The position numbers and the translations under genes are program-made. Of a DNA stretch of 64,000 nucleotides, positions 1 through 8,761 are shown in pieces. The DNA is from Bacillus bingmayongensis (GTDB taxonomy: Bacteria; Bacillota; Bacilli; Bacillales; Bacillaceae_G): the NCBI RefSeq assembly GCF_000299035.1, contig NZ_JH921517.1, positions 1,105,317 to 1,169,316 on the forward strand. Direction: 5' to 3'. How positions within the stretch are numbered: the stretch's first letter is position 1; the number at the start of each line of letters is the position of its first letter. Under the pieces are notes generated by a model. The model was not told the origin of the DNA. It saw nothing but the letters and a program-made list of their open reading frames with translations, and did no database searches.

Positions 1-23
1 ACTTGATAATCTAGTATCTAATT

Positions 24-50
24 AAAAGATGTCTAATTTAGACATCTTTT
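24..50. terminator. Rho-independent terminator of an upstream gene
   Basis: The arms AAAAGATGTCTAA and TTAGACATCTTTT form a symmetric hairpin with A- and T-rich flanks, so it could work in both directions. The gene it serves lies outside the window. Confidence 0.7.
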
Positions 51-415
51 CTTGTTTAGAGGGTTGTATATACTATTCATTTCTAATTTGTATAATCTAA
101 CATTATAGCAAGTTATCGTGTCGTAAAAAGGTTTAGTATTTTTATACTATTGAGATGAAAGGTAGAAACATTACAAATTTTAGCTTTTGATTATATAGAT
201 GAAACCCACCAATTCATTCGGTGAATTTCATGGTTCATTCCTTTTGTGAAAATAGGTTTTTTAATATACAAATTGTGATGAATTAAAATTGATTATTTGT
301 AAAAAAGAGGATAATTAGAATTAAAAGGTTTAAATTTTTCATTTTCCAGTTTATAGAAAAAAATAGGTGTGCTAAAATAACATAAAATGTCAGAAAAGTC
401 TAAAATCGAAGGTGG
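51..415. other. AT-rich intergenic region upstream of the moxR operon
   Basis: No convincing coding sequence was seen. Around 199-231 the segments TGAAA-CACC and GGTG-TTTCA can pair as a small interrupted stem. The rest is AT-rich promoter-like DNA that presumably drives the moxR operon, but I cannot single out one promoter. Confidence 0.4.
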
Positions 416-424
416 ATGAGGTGT

Positions 425-1354
425 ATGACTATATTAGAAAAAATTAAAGAAAATGTTTCAAAAGTCATTGTAGGTAAGGAAGAGGTAATCGATTTAGCGA
501 TGATTGCGCTAGTTGCAAATGGACATGTTTTATTAGAAGACGTACCAGGAACAGGAAAAACAACGCTTGCGAAAACGCTTGCTAAAAGTATTGATGGAGC
601 ATTTCAACGTATACAGTTCACCTCTGATACACTGCCTGGTGATGTAGTAGGATTAGAATATTTTGATATGAAAGAGAGTGATTTTAAAACAAGAAAGGGA
701 CCTATTTTTACAAATCTTGTTTTAGTGGATGAAATTAACAGGGCTGTTCCGCGGACACAATCAGCGTTACTGGAGGTAATGGAAGAACGAACAGTAACAA
801 TTGCAGGGGTAACGCATGTATTACCAGATCCGTTTATTGTGTTAGCTACACAAAATCCGTTAGAATCGGCAGGAACATTTGCACTTCCAGATGCACAGTT
901 AGATCGATTTCTATTAACAATTCGGCAAGGATACCCAGATCGTACATATGAAAAAGAAATGCTAAAACGATTTAAAGAAAACAATCCATTTAACCATTTA
1001 CAAAGCGTTGTATCTCTTTCTGACATATTGGAGTTGCAGGAACAATCTAAAAGAATTCGAATACATGATGAGGTGGAAGAGTACTTGCTCGATATTGTGG
1101 AAGCGACGCGAAAGCATGATCTAGTAGAAATAGGGGTTAGTCCACGGGGGTCTTTAGCTTTTATGAGGGCAGTTCAAGCAAGGGCTTTATTAAAGGGGCG
1201 GGAATATGTAACTCCTGATGATTTGAAAGCTTTGGCATCACCGGTTTGTGCACACAGACTAACATTAACAATTGAAGGGGATATGAAAACAACAAAAGTA
1301 GATGTACTGCAAGGGATTTTAGAAAAAATTGCAGTTCCAGTGGAAAGCGTATGA
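425..1354 (+). CDS. MoxR-family AAA+ ATPase
   Basis: This is a MoxR/RavA-type AAA+ ATPase, a family thought to act as a chaperone for maturation of metal- or protein-complex partners. The Walker A segment reads DVPGTGKTTLAKTL, Walker B is LVLVDEINRA, and sensor 1 lies in LATQNPLES, all typical of MoxR. I chose ATG 425 over the in-frame ATG 416 because AAGGTGG (about 409-415) sits 9 bases upstream of 425 but abuts 416. The gene overlaps the DUF58 gene by 4 bases, which is the usual MoxR-DUF58 coupling. The family call is secure; the client protein is unknown. Confidence 0.93.
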   Translation: MTILEKIKENVSKVIVGKEEVIDLAMIALVANGHVLLEDVPGTGKTTLAKTLAKSIDGAFQRIQFTSDTLPGDVVGLEYFDMKESDFKTRKGPIFTNLVLVDEINRAVPRTQSALLEVMEERTVTIAGVTHVLPDPFIVLATQNPLESAGTFALPDAQLDRFLLTIRQGYPDRTYEKEMLKRFKENNPFNHLQSVVSLSDILELQEQSKRIRIHDEVEEYLLDIVEATRKHDLVEIGVSPRGSLAFMRAVQARALLKGREYVTPDDLKALASPVCAHRLTLTIEGDMKTTKVDVLQGILEKIAVPVESV

Positions 1355-2448
1355 ACGAAGTAATAAAAAAGAAAAATCCGTTGTTAGAACCTCTCTTTAT
1401 AGGGGGAATCGGAGTGATTTGTCTTATACTCGTCGTATATACAAATCAATTTTTGATTGTGGTCATCTTTTTGTTTTATCTATTGCTAGTTGGGTTTATA
1501 TACATGTATATGAAAGCGATCATGAAAGTGAGATGGGAGATTTATCAAAATCAAAAGAGACTCTTCATTAATGAAAGAGGAGAGTGCACGGTGCAAATTG
1601 TAAATGAGGCACGTTTCCCAATCTTTAAAGCAGCTCTTCAGTTTCGTTCTGATGAACAGATAGAGTGGGAAACAGATCAGAAGATGCAGCGTTCGCATCA
1701 CTCTTATCAAATTCCTCTCCAAATAGAAGGAAGAGATATCATAACAATTGCGTTAGAGGGAAATGCGAATGAAAGAGGGAGGCAAGGGTGGCAAGCTGCG
1801 GAAATTATGATATCAGATCCATTTGGTCTTCTAACGTATTACTTGCCTATTGAACAAAAGAAACTCCCTAAATTTCATATCCTTCCGCAAATGTCGAAAG
1901 TAACAATACCAGAAATGACAACATGGAAACGTGGATTTCGAAGAGCGGCTGTTTCTCCGTTATATGACGAAACGAAAATAGTAGGTGTGAAAGAGTATGA
2001 AGGAGAATCATTTCGATCAATTCATTGGGGAGCGACTGCGAAAACTGGGGTGATAAGTGCGAAAAAGTATGAATATACACAAGGCGATCGGTATGCACTG
2101 TATGTAAATATATTGGGTAAAACAGGATATACGCTTCGCACTGATATGGAATATTTAATTCAAGTAGCTGCCGGCGTATGCCGAGAGTTAATTTCACAAG
2201 ATTGCTCGTTCGAACTATGGATAAATGGAGTGCGGGAACAAGGTGTTATTCACTTGAAAGGCGGAAAGCATCGAAAACAACTTTATAAAGCAATGGATCT
2301 CTTGTCCTCATTAACGGAAAAAGATACACCGCTTAATACGCATTTTTTCTATCAAACAGGATTTCGCAGACAAGAAGCAGGATGTATTCCGTTAATTATT
2401 GGATATCCACCTGAAAAACAAAAAGGATGGGTGCAAATTGTGAAGTAA
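1351..2448 (+). CDS. DUF58 domain protein (YeaD-like), MoxR partner
   Basis: A 365-aa protein with two N-terminal membrane segments (about residues 15-53), then a mostly soluble region. The diagnostic DUF58 stretch is GVKEYEGESFRSIHWGATAKTG near residue 220, given here only to place the domain: key parts are the YEGES and IHWGATA motifs. DUF58 proteins carry a VWA-like fold and nearly always accompany MoxR ATPases. The start overlaps the moxR stop (ATGA), so translation is coupled. The exact role is not known; the pair often sits with transglutaminase-like genes such as B. subtilis yeaC-yeaD-yebA. Confidence 0.9.
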   Translation: MNEVIKKKNPLLEPLFIGGIGVICLILVVYTNQFLIVVIFLFYLLLVGFIYMYMKAIMKVRWEIYQNQKRLFINERGECTVQIVNEARFPIFKAALQFRSDEQIEWETDQKMQRSHHSYQIPLQIEGRDIITIALEGNANERGRQGWQAAEIMISDPFGLLTYYLPIEQKKLPKFHILPQMSKVTIPEMTTWKRGFRRAAVSPLYDETKIVGVKEYEGESFRSIHWGATAKTGVISAKKYEYTQGDRYALYVNILGKTGYTLRTDMEYLIQVAAGVCRELISQDCSFELWINGVREQGVIHLKGGKHRKQLYKAMDLLSSLTEKDTPLNTHFFYQTGFRRQEAGCIPLIIGYPPEKQKGWVQIVK

Positions 2449-2459
2449 AGGGAGGAACG

Positions 2460-3209
2460 GTGAATAAATTGAAATGGGGATCACGTATTATATTTTGTTT
2501 CCTGGCTATTAGTGCTTGCTTTTTATTGGCGGTTGGAATAACGAAAGGTGCTTTTTTTGCCAAGGAACAGATAATAGATTCTTCTCAGCAAAGGGTAGGA
2601 AAGGATGGACCACAAACACAGAAAAAAGGAAAATTTATAGGAGAAGAAACGGTAATTCCACCAGAGAAGGATTCAAAAGTATTATATGAAATTGAAGATT
2701 CACCAGATTTTAATAAAGATGGATATTATCAGAAAGGGGATTTTAAAAGAACCCCTCGAGATAGAAAGGTGCCAAATGGTGGCGAAGAGTTTCTAGGGGA
2801 TAGCACTGAAAATATATTTATACAAATTGGCATCCTTTTTTTCGTGATGTTAATCGTATTTTTCATCTTTCGCCGTATACGGAATAAGAAGCAGGCAATT
2901 CATCATATTGATTTGAAACAAAAAGAAATACGAAAAGTTGAGGGAAATGTAGAACAAGAAGAGCAAGACAGTTTAATACTTCCAGCAGAAGAAGTAAGAG
3001 CAATGTTAATAAAATGGGAACTAACATTACCGAAATTTGAAAAGAGAAGATTACAAGAGACGGTTCAACAATGGTTTTCCCGTATTCATAAGAACAGTGA
3101 TATTATTCCAATTTATGAGAAAGTAAGATATGGGGAAGGGATTGCTTCAAATGAAGAGTTACAGATGATGCGAAGGTGGATAAATGAAAATGTAAAGAAA
3201 AGTTTATAG
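2460..3209 (+). CDS. Membrane protein with DUF4129-like C-terminus
   Basis: Third gene of the moxR operon. An N-terminal hydrophobic segment (residues 8-30) is followed by a charged extracellular linker, a second strong membrane helix (IGILFFVMLIVFFIF) and a cytosolic basic/acidic tail. The tail resembles the DUF4129 domain found in MoxR/DUF58 operons (LPAEEVRAML, PIYEKVRYGE). The start GTG 2460 is preceded by AAAGGGAGG. The in-frame ATG 2427 lies inside the DUF58 gene and has no ribosome binding site. The DUF4129 assignment is moderate; membrane location and operon membership are firm. Confidence 0.75.
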   Translation: MNKLKWGSRIIFCFLAISACFLLAVGITKGAFFAKEQIIDSSQQRVGKDGPQTQKKGKFIGEETVIPPEKDSKVLYEIEDSPDFNKDGYYQKGDFKRTPRDRKVPNGGEEFLGDSTENIFIQIGILFFVMLIVFFIFRRIRNKKQAIHHIDLKQKEIRKVEGNVEQEEQDSLILPAEEVRAMLIKWELTLPKFEKRRLQETVQQWFSRIHKNSDIIPIYEKVRYGEGIASNEELQMMRRWINENVKKSL

Positions 3210-3298
3210 TGAAAAAAGAGATAGAAGAAGAAAGTTTGTTATTAGCGGAAGTATTACTGTATTGTTTCATCCAAACTGATATGAGAAGGTGGATATAG
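3209..3298 (+). CDS. 29-codon ORF, possible stub of a fourth operon gene
   Basis: GTG 3209 overlaps the last base of the previous stop and opens a 29-codon frame rich in Glu and Leu (KKEIEEESLLLAEVLLYCF), ending one base before the aiiA ATG. Its tight packing fits either a leader-like coupling peptide or the remains of a longer fourth gene of the MoxR operon replaced by aiiA. It also contains the aiiA ribosome binding site. No homology is recognised. Confidence 0.3.
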   Translation: MKKEIEEESLLLAEVLLYCFIQTDMRRWI

Positions 3299-3299
3299 A

Positions 3300-4052
3300 A
3301 TGACCGTTAAAAAACTTTACTTTTTACCAGCTGGCCGCTGTATGTTGGACCATTCTTCTGTTAATAGTATGCTTACTCCTGGTAAACTTTTGAATTTACC
3401 GGTATGGTGCTATCTTTTAGAAACAACAGAAGGCCCCATTTTGATAGACACAGGGATGCCAAAAAGTGCAGTAGATAATGAAGATCTTTTTAAGGGAACG
3501 TTTGTTGAAGGGCAAATTCTTCCTAAAATGAAACCGGATGATAGAATTGTAAATATTTTAAAACGAATAGGTTATGCGCCAGAAGATCTTCTTTGTGTTA
3601 TTAGCTCTCATTTGCATTTTGACCATGCTGGAGGAAACGGGAGCTTCCCCCATACACCTATTAATGTACAACGAACTGAATATGATGCCGCTTTACATAG
3701 AGAGGAATATTTAAAGGAATGCATATTACCAAATTTGAACTATCAAATTATTGATGGGGATTATGAAGTAATGCCAGGTGTTCAATTGCTCTATACGCCT
3801 GGGCATTCCCCAGGGCATCAATCGGTACTAGTTAAAACGGAAAAGTCAGGTTCTGTTTTGCTAACGATTGATGCATCTTACACGCAGGAAAACTTTGAGA
3901 AGGGAGTCCCATTTGCAGGATTTAATTCAGAAATGGCCACAAGGTCTATCAAACGATTAAAAGAAATTGTTTTGGATGAAAAACCTATTGTTTTCTTTGG
4001 ACATGATATGGAACAAGAAAAAAGCTGTAGAACATTCCCTGAGTATTTATAA
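3300..4052 (+). CDS. aiiA: N-acyl-homoserine lactonase AiiA
   Basis: A 250-aa metallo-beta-lactamase-fold quorum-quenching enzyme that opens the lactone ring of acyl-homoserine lactones, disarming signals of Gram-negative competitors. The dizinc motif is SSHLHFDHAGG with H104, H106, D108 and H109. A further His lies in the TPGHSPGHQS segment (about residue 169), Asp in TIDASY (about 191) with the catalytic Tyr 194, and His in FFGHDME (about 235). Length and N-terminus (MTVKKLYF, AGRCMLDHSSVNS) match B. cereus/B. thuringiensis AiiA throughout. A GAAGGTGG ribosome binding site lies 9-15 bases upstream. It follows the MoxR operon without an obvious terminator between them, so read-through transcription is possible. 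Confidence 0.97.
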   Translation: MTVKKLYFLPAGRCMLDHSSVNSMLTPGKLLNLPVWCYLLETTEGPILIDTGMPKSAVDNEDLFKGTFVEGQILPKMKPDDRIVNILKRIGYAPEDLLCVISSHLHFDHAGGNGSFPHTPINVQRTEYDAALHREEYLKECILPNLNYQIIDGDYEVMPGVQLLYTPGHSPGHQSVLVKTEKSGSVLLTIDASYTQENFEKGVPFAGFNSEMATRSIKRLKEIVLDEKPIVFFGHDMEQEKSCRTFPEYL

Positions 4053-4153
4053 TGTACTCATTTTGTAGAAATGAAAATAATATAACTACACCTTTTTTTA
4101 TATTGATTTATGGAGATATAATATCCTAATAAAATCTAAAAAAGGTGGAAGGT

Positions 4154-4507
4154 ATGAAGAAAATCATAATGCTGTTTAGTGTAATGATATGTTTTTGGGC
4201 GTTAAGTGGGTGTGATCGCACCTATTCATATGTTGGAGAAAGTAAGCATTGGAAAGGGAAATATATCATCTCACAAACAGATACGAGTGAAAATGGAGAA
4301 GGCTCGATTATTTATAAAGGAAAAGATAGAGAAAAAATCAATGAAGTAAAATGGAGAGTTGAAGATAATAGCAGCAAACAAGAAGGAACAGGATTCATTG
4401 ATAGAGGAACGATTCAATTAAAATCCTCATGTTCAGGTTGTGCAGTGCATGATATGGAAGAAGTGTTTTTGGTCACAATTGAATGTGATGGAAAGAAAGA
4501 GACTTAA
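4154..4507 (+). CDS. Small secreted lipoprotein, function unknown
   Basis: A 117-aa product starting MKKIIMLFSVMICFWALSGC, a clear signal peptide with lipobox LSGC, so the Cys near residue 20 should be lipidated and the protein anchored outside the membrane. The mature part is hydrophilic, beta-rich and has two close cysteines (SSCSGC) that could form a disulfide. ATG 4154 follows AAAGGTGGA; an upstream in-frame GTG at 4145 would bury the ribosome binding site. I do not recognise the family. Confidence 0.8.
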   Translation: MKKIIMLFSVMICFWALSGCDRTYSYVGESKHWKGKYIISQTDTSENGEGSIIYKGKDREKINEVKWRVEDNSSKQEGTGFIDRGTIQLKSSCSGCAVHDMEEVFLVTIECDGKKET

Positions 4508-4561
4508 GTAGTTGAGTGCTCCTATACAGGATTACTTTAGTTGTTAAGAAGGGGTGATCGG

Positions 4562-5284
4562 ATGAGTAAGAATTTTATTATATTTAGAGTAAGCCAAGGG
4601 TTAGGCGATGCATTTGTAAAAGGCTTACCCACCAAGGGAGATACAGTATGGGTGGTATCACGCACACGACCAAGTAGTTTAGATATAAATGACGGTGTAA
4701 ATCGTAAATGGCTCGCAATTGATTTATCTAGTCAACAACAAATTCCTTCTTTAAAAGAAACGTTAAAAGATATTGCTATTGATGTATTAATTTACAATGT
4801 CGGAGTATGGGAAAAGCGTGGTTTCGAAGATGATTATACGTTTGATAAGGATGAAGTTGAAGATATTTCGAACTTAATCAATATAAATTTAACTTCCACA
4901 ATTACTTATATACAGGCGCTTTTACCTAATTTAAGACAGGCGAAAAACGGAAAAATTATTTTAATTGGTTCAACAGCAGGTTTAGATCATACGAATAATG
5001 CACAAGTTTCGTTTGTCACATCTAAATTTGGCTTACGTGGTATTACAAATGCTTTGCGTGAGCATGTAAGAAAAGATAAAATCTCTGTAACGTGTATTAA
5101 TCCAGGAGAGCTTGCTGCTGAAGTACCTTATGAAGAAGGTGCAGAAAAGGCAATTATGTTGTATGGAGGGACACGTATCCCTGTACAAGACATTGTAGCC
5201 ATTGTCCAATGCGTTATGAATTTATCGCCTGTTTCATGTGTAAAGGAAATTAATATTCCTGCTATAACAGACTTAAATGCATGA
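4562..5284 (+). CDS. SDR-fold protein with degraded catalytic motifs
   Basis: The overall layout is a short-chain dehydrogenase: N-terminal Rossmann beta-alpha unit, LIYNVGVW (the NAG-like segment), ILIGSTAG with Ser 137, and a catalytic-loop segment FVTSKFGLRG. Two hallmark positions are altered. The glycine-rich TGxxxGxG motif reads FRVSQGLG, so the first Gly is Arg 9, and the YxxxK motif is F151-V-T-S-K155, so the catalytic Tyr is Phe. ATG 4562 has AAGGGGTG upstream and is preferred over TTG 4541. It may be a non-catalytic or NAD-binding-only homologue, or a gene starting to decay. The frame is intact, 240 aa. Confidence 0.8.
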   Translation: MSKNFIIFRVSQGLGDAFVKGLPTKGDTVWVVSRTRPSSLDINDGVNRKWLAIDLSSQQQIPSLKETLKDIAIDVLIYNVGVWEKRGFEDDYTFDKDEVEDISNLININLTSTITYIQALLPNLRQAKNGKIILIGSTAGLDHTNNAQVSFVTSKFGLRGITNALREHVRKDKISVTCINPGELAAEVPYEEGAEKAIMLYGGTRIPVQDIVAIVQCVMNLSPVSCVKEINIPAITDLNA

Positions 5285-5347
5285 ATCTGAAAACTATTTA
5301 TCTATAATTGGTGTACCGCCACTTAGCTTTCAAGCTCGTAAATATAA

Positions 5348-6088
<741 letters not shown>

Positions 6089-6158
6089 AAAAGATGTTGA
6101 TGTTTGTAAGAAGGTTGCCTGTTTTATAGAGATAATCCATAGTTCCTTTTTTATCTAA

Positions 6159-6371
6159 AAATGTACCTGTATATACTCCCGAATAAAATGTTTTATTGAT
6201 TGTGTGGAAGCGTTTGTTGAAGCAGCAGAGTGCGTTCAAGCTTCTGCGTCCACTGAAATTATCAAACTTTTTTATAAAGAAGTTAGTCGATTATCTTTAA
6301 TAAGAGCATGTTTTGATCAAGCTTTTTTCAAAATACGCTCTTCTTTTCTATTCTTCTATTACGGTCGATAG
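6159..6371 (+). other. Open frame of uncertain status, possible gene remnant
   Basis: The roughly 350-base gap between the serS fragment and the Rrf2 gene holds a 70-codon stop-free frame without a start codon. Its middle looks protein-like (VEAAECVQASASTEIIKLFY), but I recognise no family. Part of it overlaps a hairpin at 6303-6341. It may be the tail of a deleted gene or chance. Confidence 0.2.
6303..6341 (+). terminator. Terminator-like hairpin
   Basis: The arms AGAGCATGTTTTGA and TCAAAATACGCTCT pair at 12 of 14 positions around a 11-base loop, followed by TCTTTTCT. It is a plausible terminator upstream of the Rrf2 gene. Confidence 0.55.
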
Positions 6372-6509
6372 AATTAATTGTTGCTTAAGTTGAACTAGAA
6401 ATTTCTTTTAAAGGATTTATGAAGAGTTGTTGAAAAGCAAATGTTTGACATAGCAAAAAAATACAGTTATTGTAGATATATAAAGTCTTTAATAGGGGGG
6501 TCACACATT

Positions 6510-6911
6510 ATGAAGTATTCTAAAGCTACAAATTATGCCCTTCACACAATGCTTTTTCTTGCAAAAGCTACACCAAATAAACTTGTTAGCGTTCACCAAT
6601 TAGCAGAGATGCAAAAAGTTTCACCTACGTATTTATCCAAAATATTAACAAAGTTGACGAAGGAAGGAATGATTCATTCATCTTCAGGCCCAAATGGAGG
6701 ATATTCACTGAGTAATAAATGGGAAGATATCTCATTTTTAGATATTATACATGCAATTGAAGGTAAAACATCACTGTTTGAATGCTGTTTACACCATGAA
6801 CCGGGATGTTTGATAAATGAAGTAATGCTTTTAGCAGAGAAAAAAATGGAAGAAGAGCTAAGAAATCAAAAAATATCAGATCTTGCTAAGAGAATAACTG
6901 CGGATTTTTGA
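6510..6911 (+). CDS. Rrf2-family transcriptional regulator
   Basis: A 133-aa Rrf2-family winged-helix repressor. It has the typical start MKYSKATNYALHTML, a recognition helix in VSPTYLSKILTKL, and the wing SSSGPNGGYSL. Three cysteines (FECCLHHEPGC) occupy the region where IscR/NsrR hold a cluster, so an Fe-S or redox-sensing role is possible but the spacing is not the classical one. ATG 6510 has AGGGGGG nine bases upstream; earlier in-frame starts lack one. It precedes the methyltransferase gene on the same strand by 141 bases and may regulate it. Confidence 0.9.
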   Translation: MKYSKATNYALHTMLFLAKATPNKLVSVHQLAEMQKVSPTYLSKILTKLTKEGMIHSSSGPNGGYSLSNKWEDISFLDIIHAIEGKTSLFECCLHHEPGCLINEVMLLAEKKMEEELRNQKISDLAKRITADF

Positions 6912-7052
6912 TCCGCTGTTATTTTTTAAGATAATTAAAGATAATGAAACTCTTTAATATCTCTGATGGAAGGGAGAGATACCTATTTTGTTGTAATATG
7001 CTTAACACTATAAATCGGTATAATGATAACTTAATAATGGGAGGCTAATAAC

Positions 7053-7649
7053 ATGCAAAATATATGGAATGAGCGGTTTCATTCGGAGGAATATTGGTAT
7101 GGCGAAGAACCTAACATATTTATTCAACAACAAGCATTCCGCTTAGAGAAATCTCAAAAAGTGATAGCATTTGCAGAAGGAGAAGGTAGAAATGCCGTTT
7201 TTTTAGCAAAGAGAGGACATGAAGTTACGGCAATTGACTATGCGGAGAGTGGTTTACAAAAAACAAAAAGGTTAGCTCAAAAGTATAACGTTGACGTGCA
7301 TACAAAAAAGGTAGATTTACTGGTAGATAGTGTACCAGCCAAAAAATATGATGCTGCAATAATGATATTTGGACATTTTCATACCGATCATCAAAAAATG
7401 GTATTTGATAAAATAAAAAATACAATAAAGCCTGGCGGGATTATTGTGATTGAAGTCTACTCTAAAAATCAACTGAATTACGGTACGGGCGGGCCAAAAG
7501 AGATTGATATGCTTTATGAACCAATTGATATCCTTACTTGGTGTGAAGGGCATGAGGTCATTCACTTCTTCTATGGAGAACAAGAGCGAGTAGAAGGGAA
7601 TGCGCACACTGGTTTAGCACATGTCATTCAACTTGTATTTAGAAAATAA
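7053..7649 (+). CDS. TehB-like SAM-dependent methyltransferase
   Basis: A 198-aa class I methyltransferase. Motif I reads VIAFAEGEGRNAVFLA, followed by the acidic residue in AIDYAESG. The DAAIMIFGHF and KPGGIIVIEVYSK segments match motifs IV and V-VI. The N-terminus MQNIWNERF-YWYGEEPN is characteristic of small TehB-like enzymes, some of which methylate tellurite, selenite or thiols. The substrate here is unknown. GGGAGGC precedes the ATG. A terminator follows at 7764-7802. Confidence 0.88.
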   Translation: MQNIWNERFHSEEYWYGEEPNIFIQQQAFRLEKSQKVIAFAEGEGRNAVFLAKRGHEVTAIDYAESGLQKTKRLAQKYNVDVHTKKVDLLVDSVPAKKYDAAIMIFGHFHTDHQKMVFDKIKNTIKPGGIIVIEVYSKNQLNYGTGGPKEIDMLYEPIDILTWCEGHEVIHFFYGEQERVEGNAHTGLAHVIQLVFRK

Positions 7650-7763
7650 GATAACGGAAATAGTTTTGGGGAAAAGATTACGTTACTATTGTCAGTTATA
7701 GGCATTAACGAGCGAAGTAAAAAGAGTAAAATTTGAAATTTTAGTTCAATAAAACAATATAAG

Positions 7764-7802
7764 AAAGTCGGTTCCTTAGCGTACAAGAATCCGACTTTTT
7801 TA
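7764..7802 (+). terminator. Rho-independent terminator
   Basis: AAAGTCGGTTC and GAATCCGACTTTTTT pair around a 12-base loop and end in a T-run; position fits termination of the methyltransferase transcript. Confidence 0.75.
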
Positions 7803-7843
7803 TGGTAAAAATATGCTTAGTGTACAAAATTCCCGAAATGTTG

Positions 7844-7873
7844 GTGCTACCCCATGCCCATCAACCTAAGATT
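7844..7873 (+). repeat. Left copy of a 30-bp inverted repeat (IS231-like end)
   Basis: This 30-base block contains CATGCCCATCAACCTAAG (7853-7870), which closely resembles the terminal inverted repeat of IS231 elements. It is present as an exact reverse complement at 17103-17132. It also marks the C-terminal-side end of the IS231 transposase remnant that follows. Confidence 0.8.
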
Positions 7874-7981
7874 ATATAAGTTTAATTTCACGTGAGATTT
7901 CTTCTTTTTTCTAAAGATCTAGTATAAGTTTTTTAAAGATTTGCATACCAAATAAACCCTATCGGGTTTCAATTTTTTGGA

Positions 7982-8436
7982 TTACGCTACATGATTGTAA
8001 GACATAGAAAAGTTATATACGACGCCTAAGATATCAAAGACTGTTTTTTTCTCATACCTATGGGATTTTCGTCCGTTTTTTTGTAAGAGATTGAATAGAC
8101 GAAACAATATCTTTGTTAATTCTTGGGTTTCTTTTTGTAAAGATTGATAAATAAGTAGGAAATAATCTTTTATGATATAAATCTCAGGAATTTCATATGT
8201 TTCACCTGACTGTAATTGGTCAATAAATTGCGCCATATCTAATTGGATGTACTCAGAATGCTTTTTTATTGTTCCATTTTGAAAGTATTCAGGTTCTTTA
8301 TTCTTCTGATATATACGTGTATTTTTCGTTTAACAAATCCTACATTTCTAGCTAATTGCTCTAAAGCATCAGGTGACATATATCGTTGCAACTCTTTAGA
8401 AAACAATTCTAGTTCATCAAAAATTGATAAGTTCAT
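7982..8436 (-). pseudogene. IS231-type (IS4 family) transposase remnant with internal deletions
   Basis: Read on the minus strand, ATG 8436 (preceded by AAAGGATGG) starts [19 protein letters not shown], the typical IS231 transposase N-terminus, up to GFVKRK. After a frameshift the frame continues as [18 protein letters not shown], which matches the middle of the protein. It then jumps to [17 protein letters not shown] and the C-terminus [20 protein letters not shown]. About 150 residues remain of roughly 480, and the DDE core is gone. The element cannot transpose itself but keeps one terminal repeat at 7853. Confidence 0.88.
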
Positions 8437-8504
8437 ATCAAAAACACCATCCTTTCCTATGATTCTACAAAAAGAATAGCGTATTCTTTCATTTGATGGA
8501 AAGT

Positions 8505-8561
8505 TTGATTTGTTTTTTGACAGACTTTGCAAGGAGAGAAGTCTGTCAAAAAACAAATCAA
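8505..8561. repeat. Perfect 23-bp inverted repeat upstream of the IS231 remnant
   Basis: TTGATTTGTTTTTTGACAG plus ACTT at 8505-8527 is exactly complementary to 8539-8561, with an 11-base loop. It lies just upstream of the transposase start. IS231 elements are known to carry a stem-loop here that blocks translation from external transcripts, and this is probably that structure. Confidence 0.7.
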
Positions 8562-8731
8562 GTTAATCAATCAACTTTTCGGTCTTACCGCATAGTAATA
8601 GATTCCGTTAGGAATACACTGATATTTCGAATCTACATATTATTTGCACCAGAACCCATATTACCATTATGATCTTAATACCATTACTATTTGGGTCCGT
8701 CCTCGGTCCCAAACCCTTATTGTAGAAAGAA
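8562..8731. other. Non-coding stretch between the IS231 remnant and the amidohydrolase gene
   Basis: No coding sequence was recognised. The expected second IS231 terminal repeat is not visible near 8600, consistent with truncation of the element on this side. Confidence 0.4.
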
Positions 8732-8756
8732 AACCACCGGCATTAGACCGGTGGTT
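8732..8756 (-). terminator. Terminator of the amidohydrolase operon
   Basis: AACCACCGG and CCGGTGGTT form a 9-bp perfect stem with a 7-base loop. On the minus strand it is followed by TTCTTTCT, five bases after the amidohydrolase stop. Confidence 0.8.
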
Positions 8757-8761
8757 CTGAC

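Noticed and set aside
416-424. ATG 416 as the moxR start
   Set aside because: The ribosome binding site ends at 415 and would have no spacing; ATG 425 is correctly placed.
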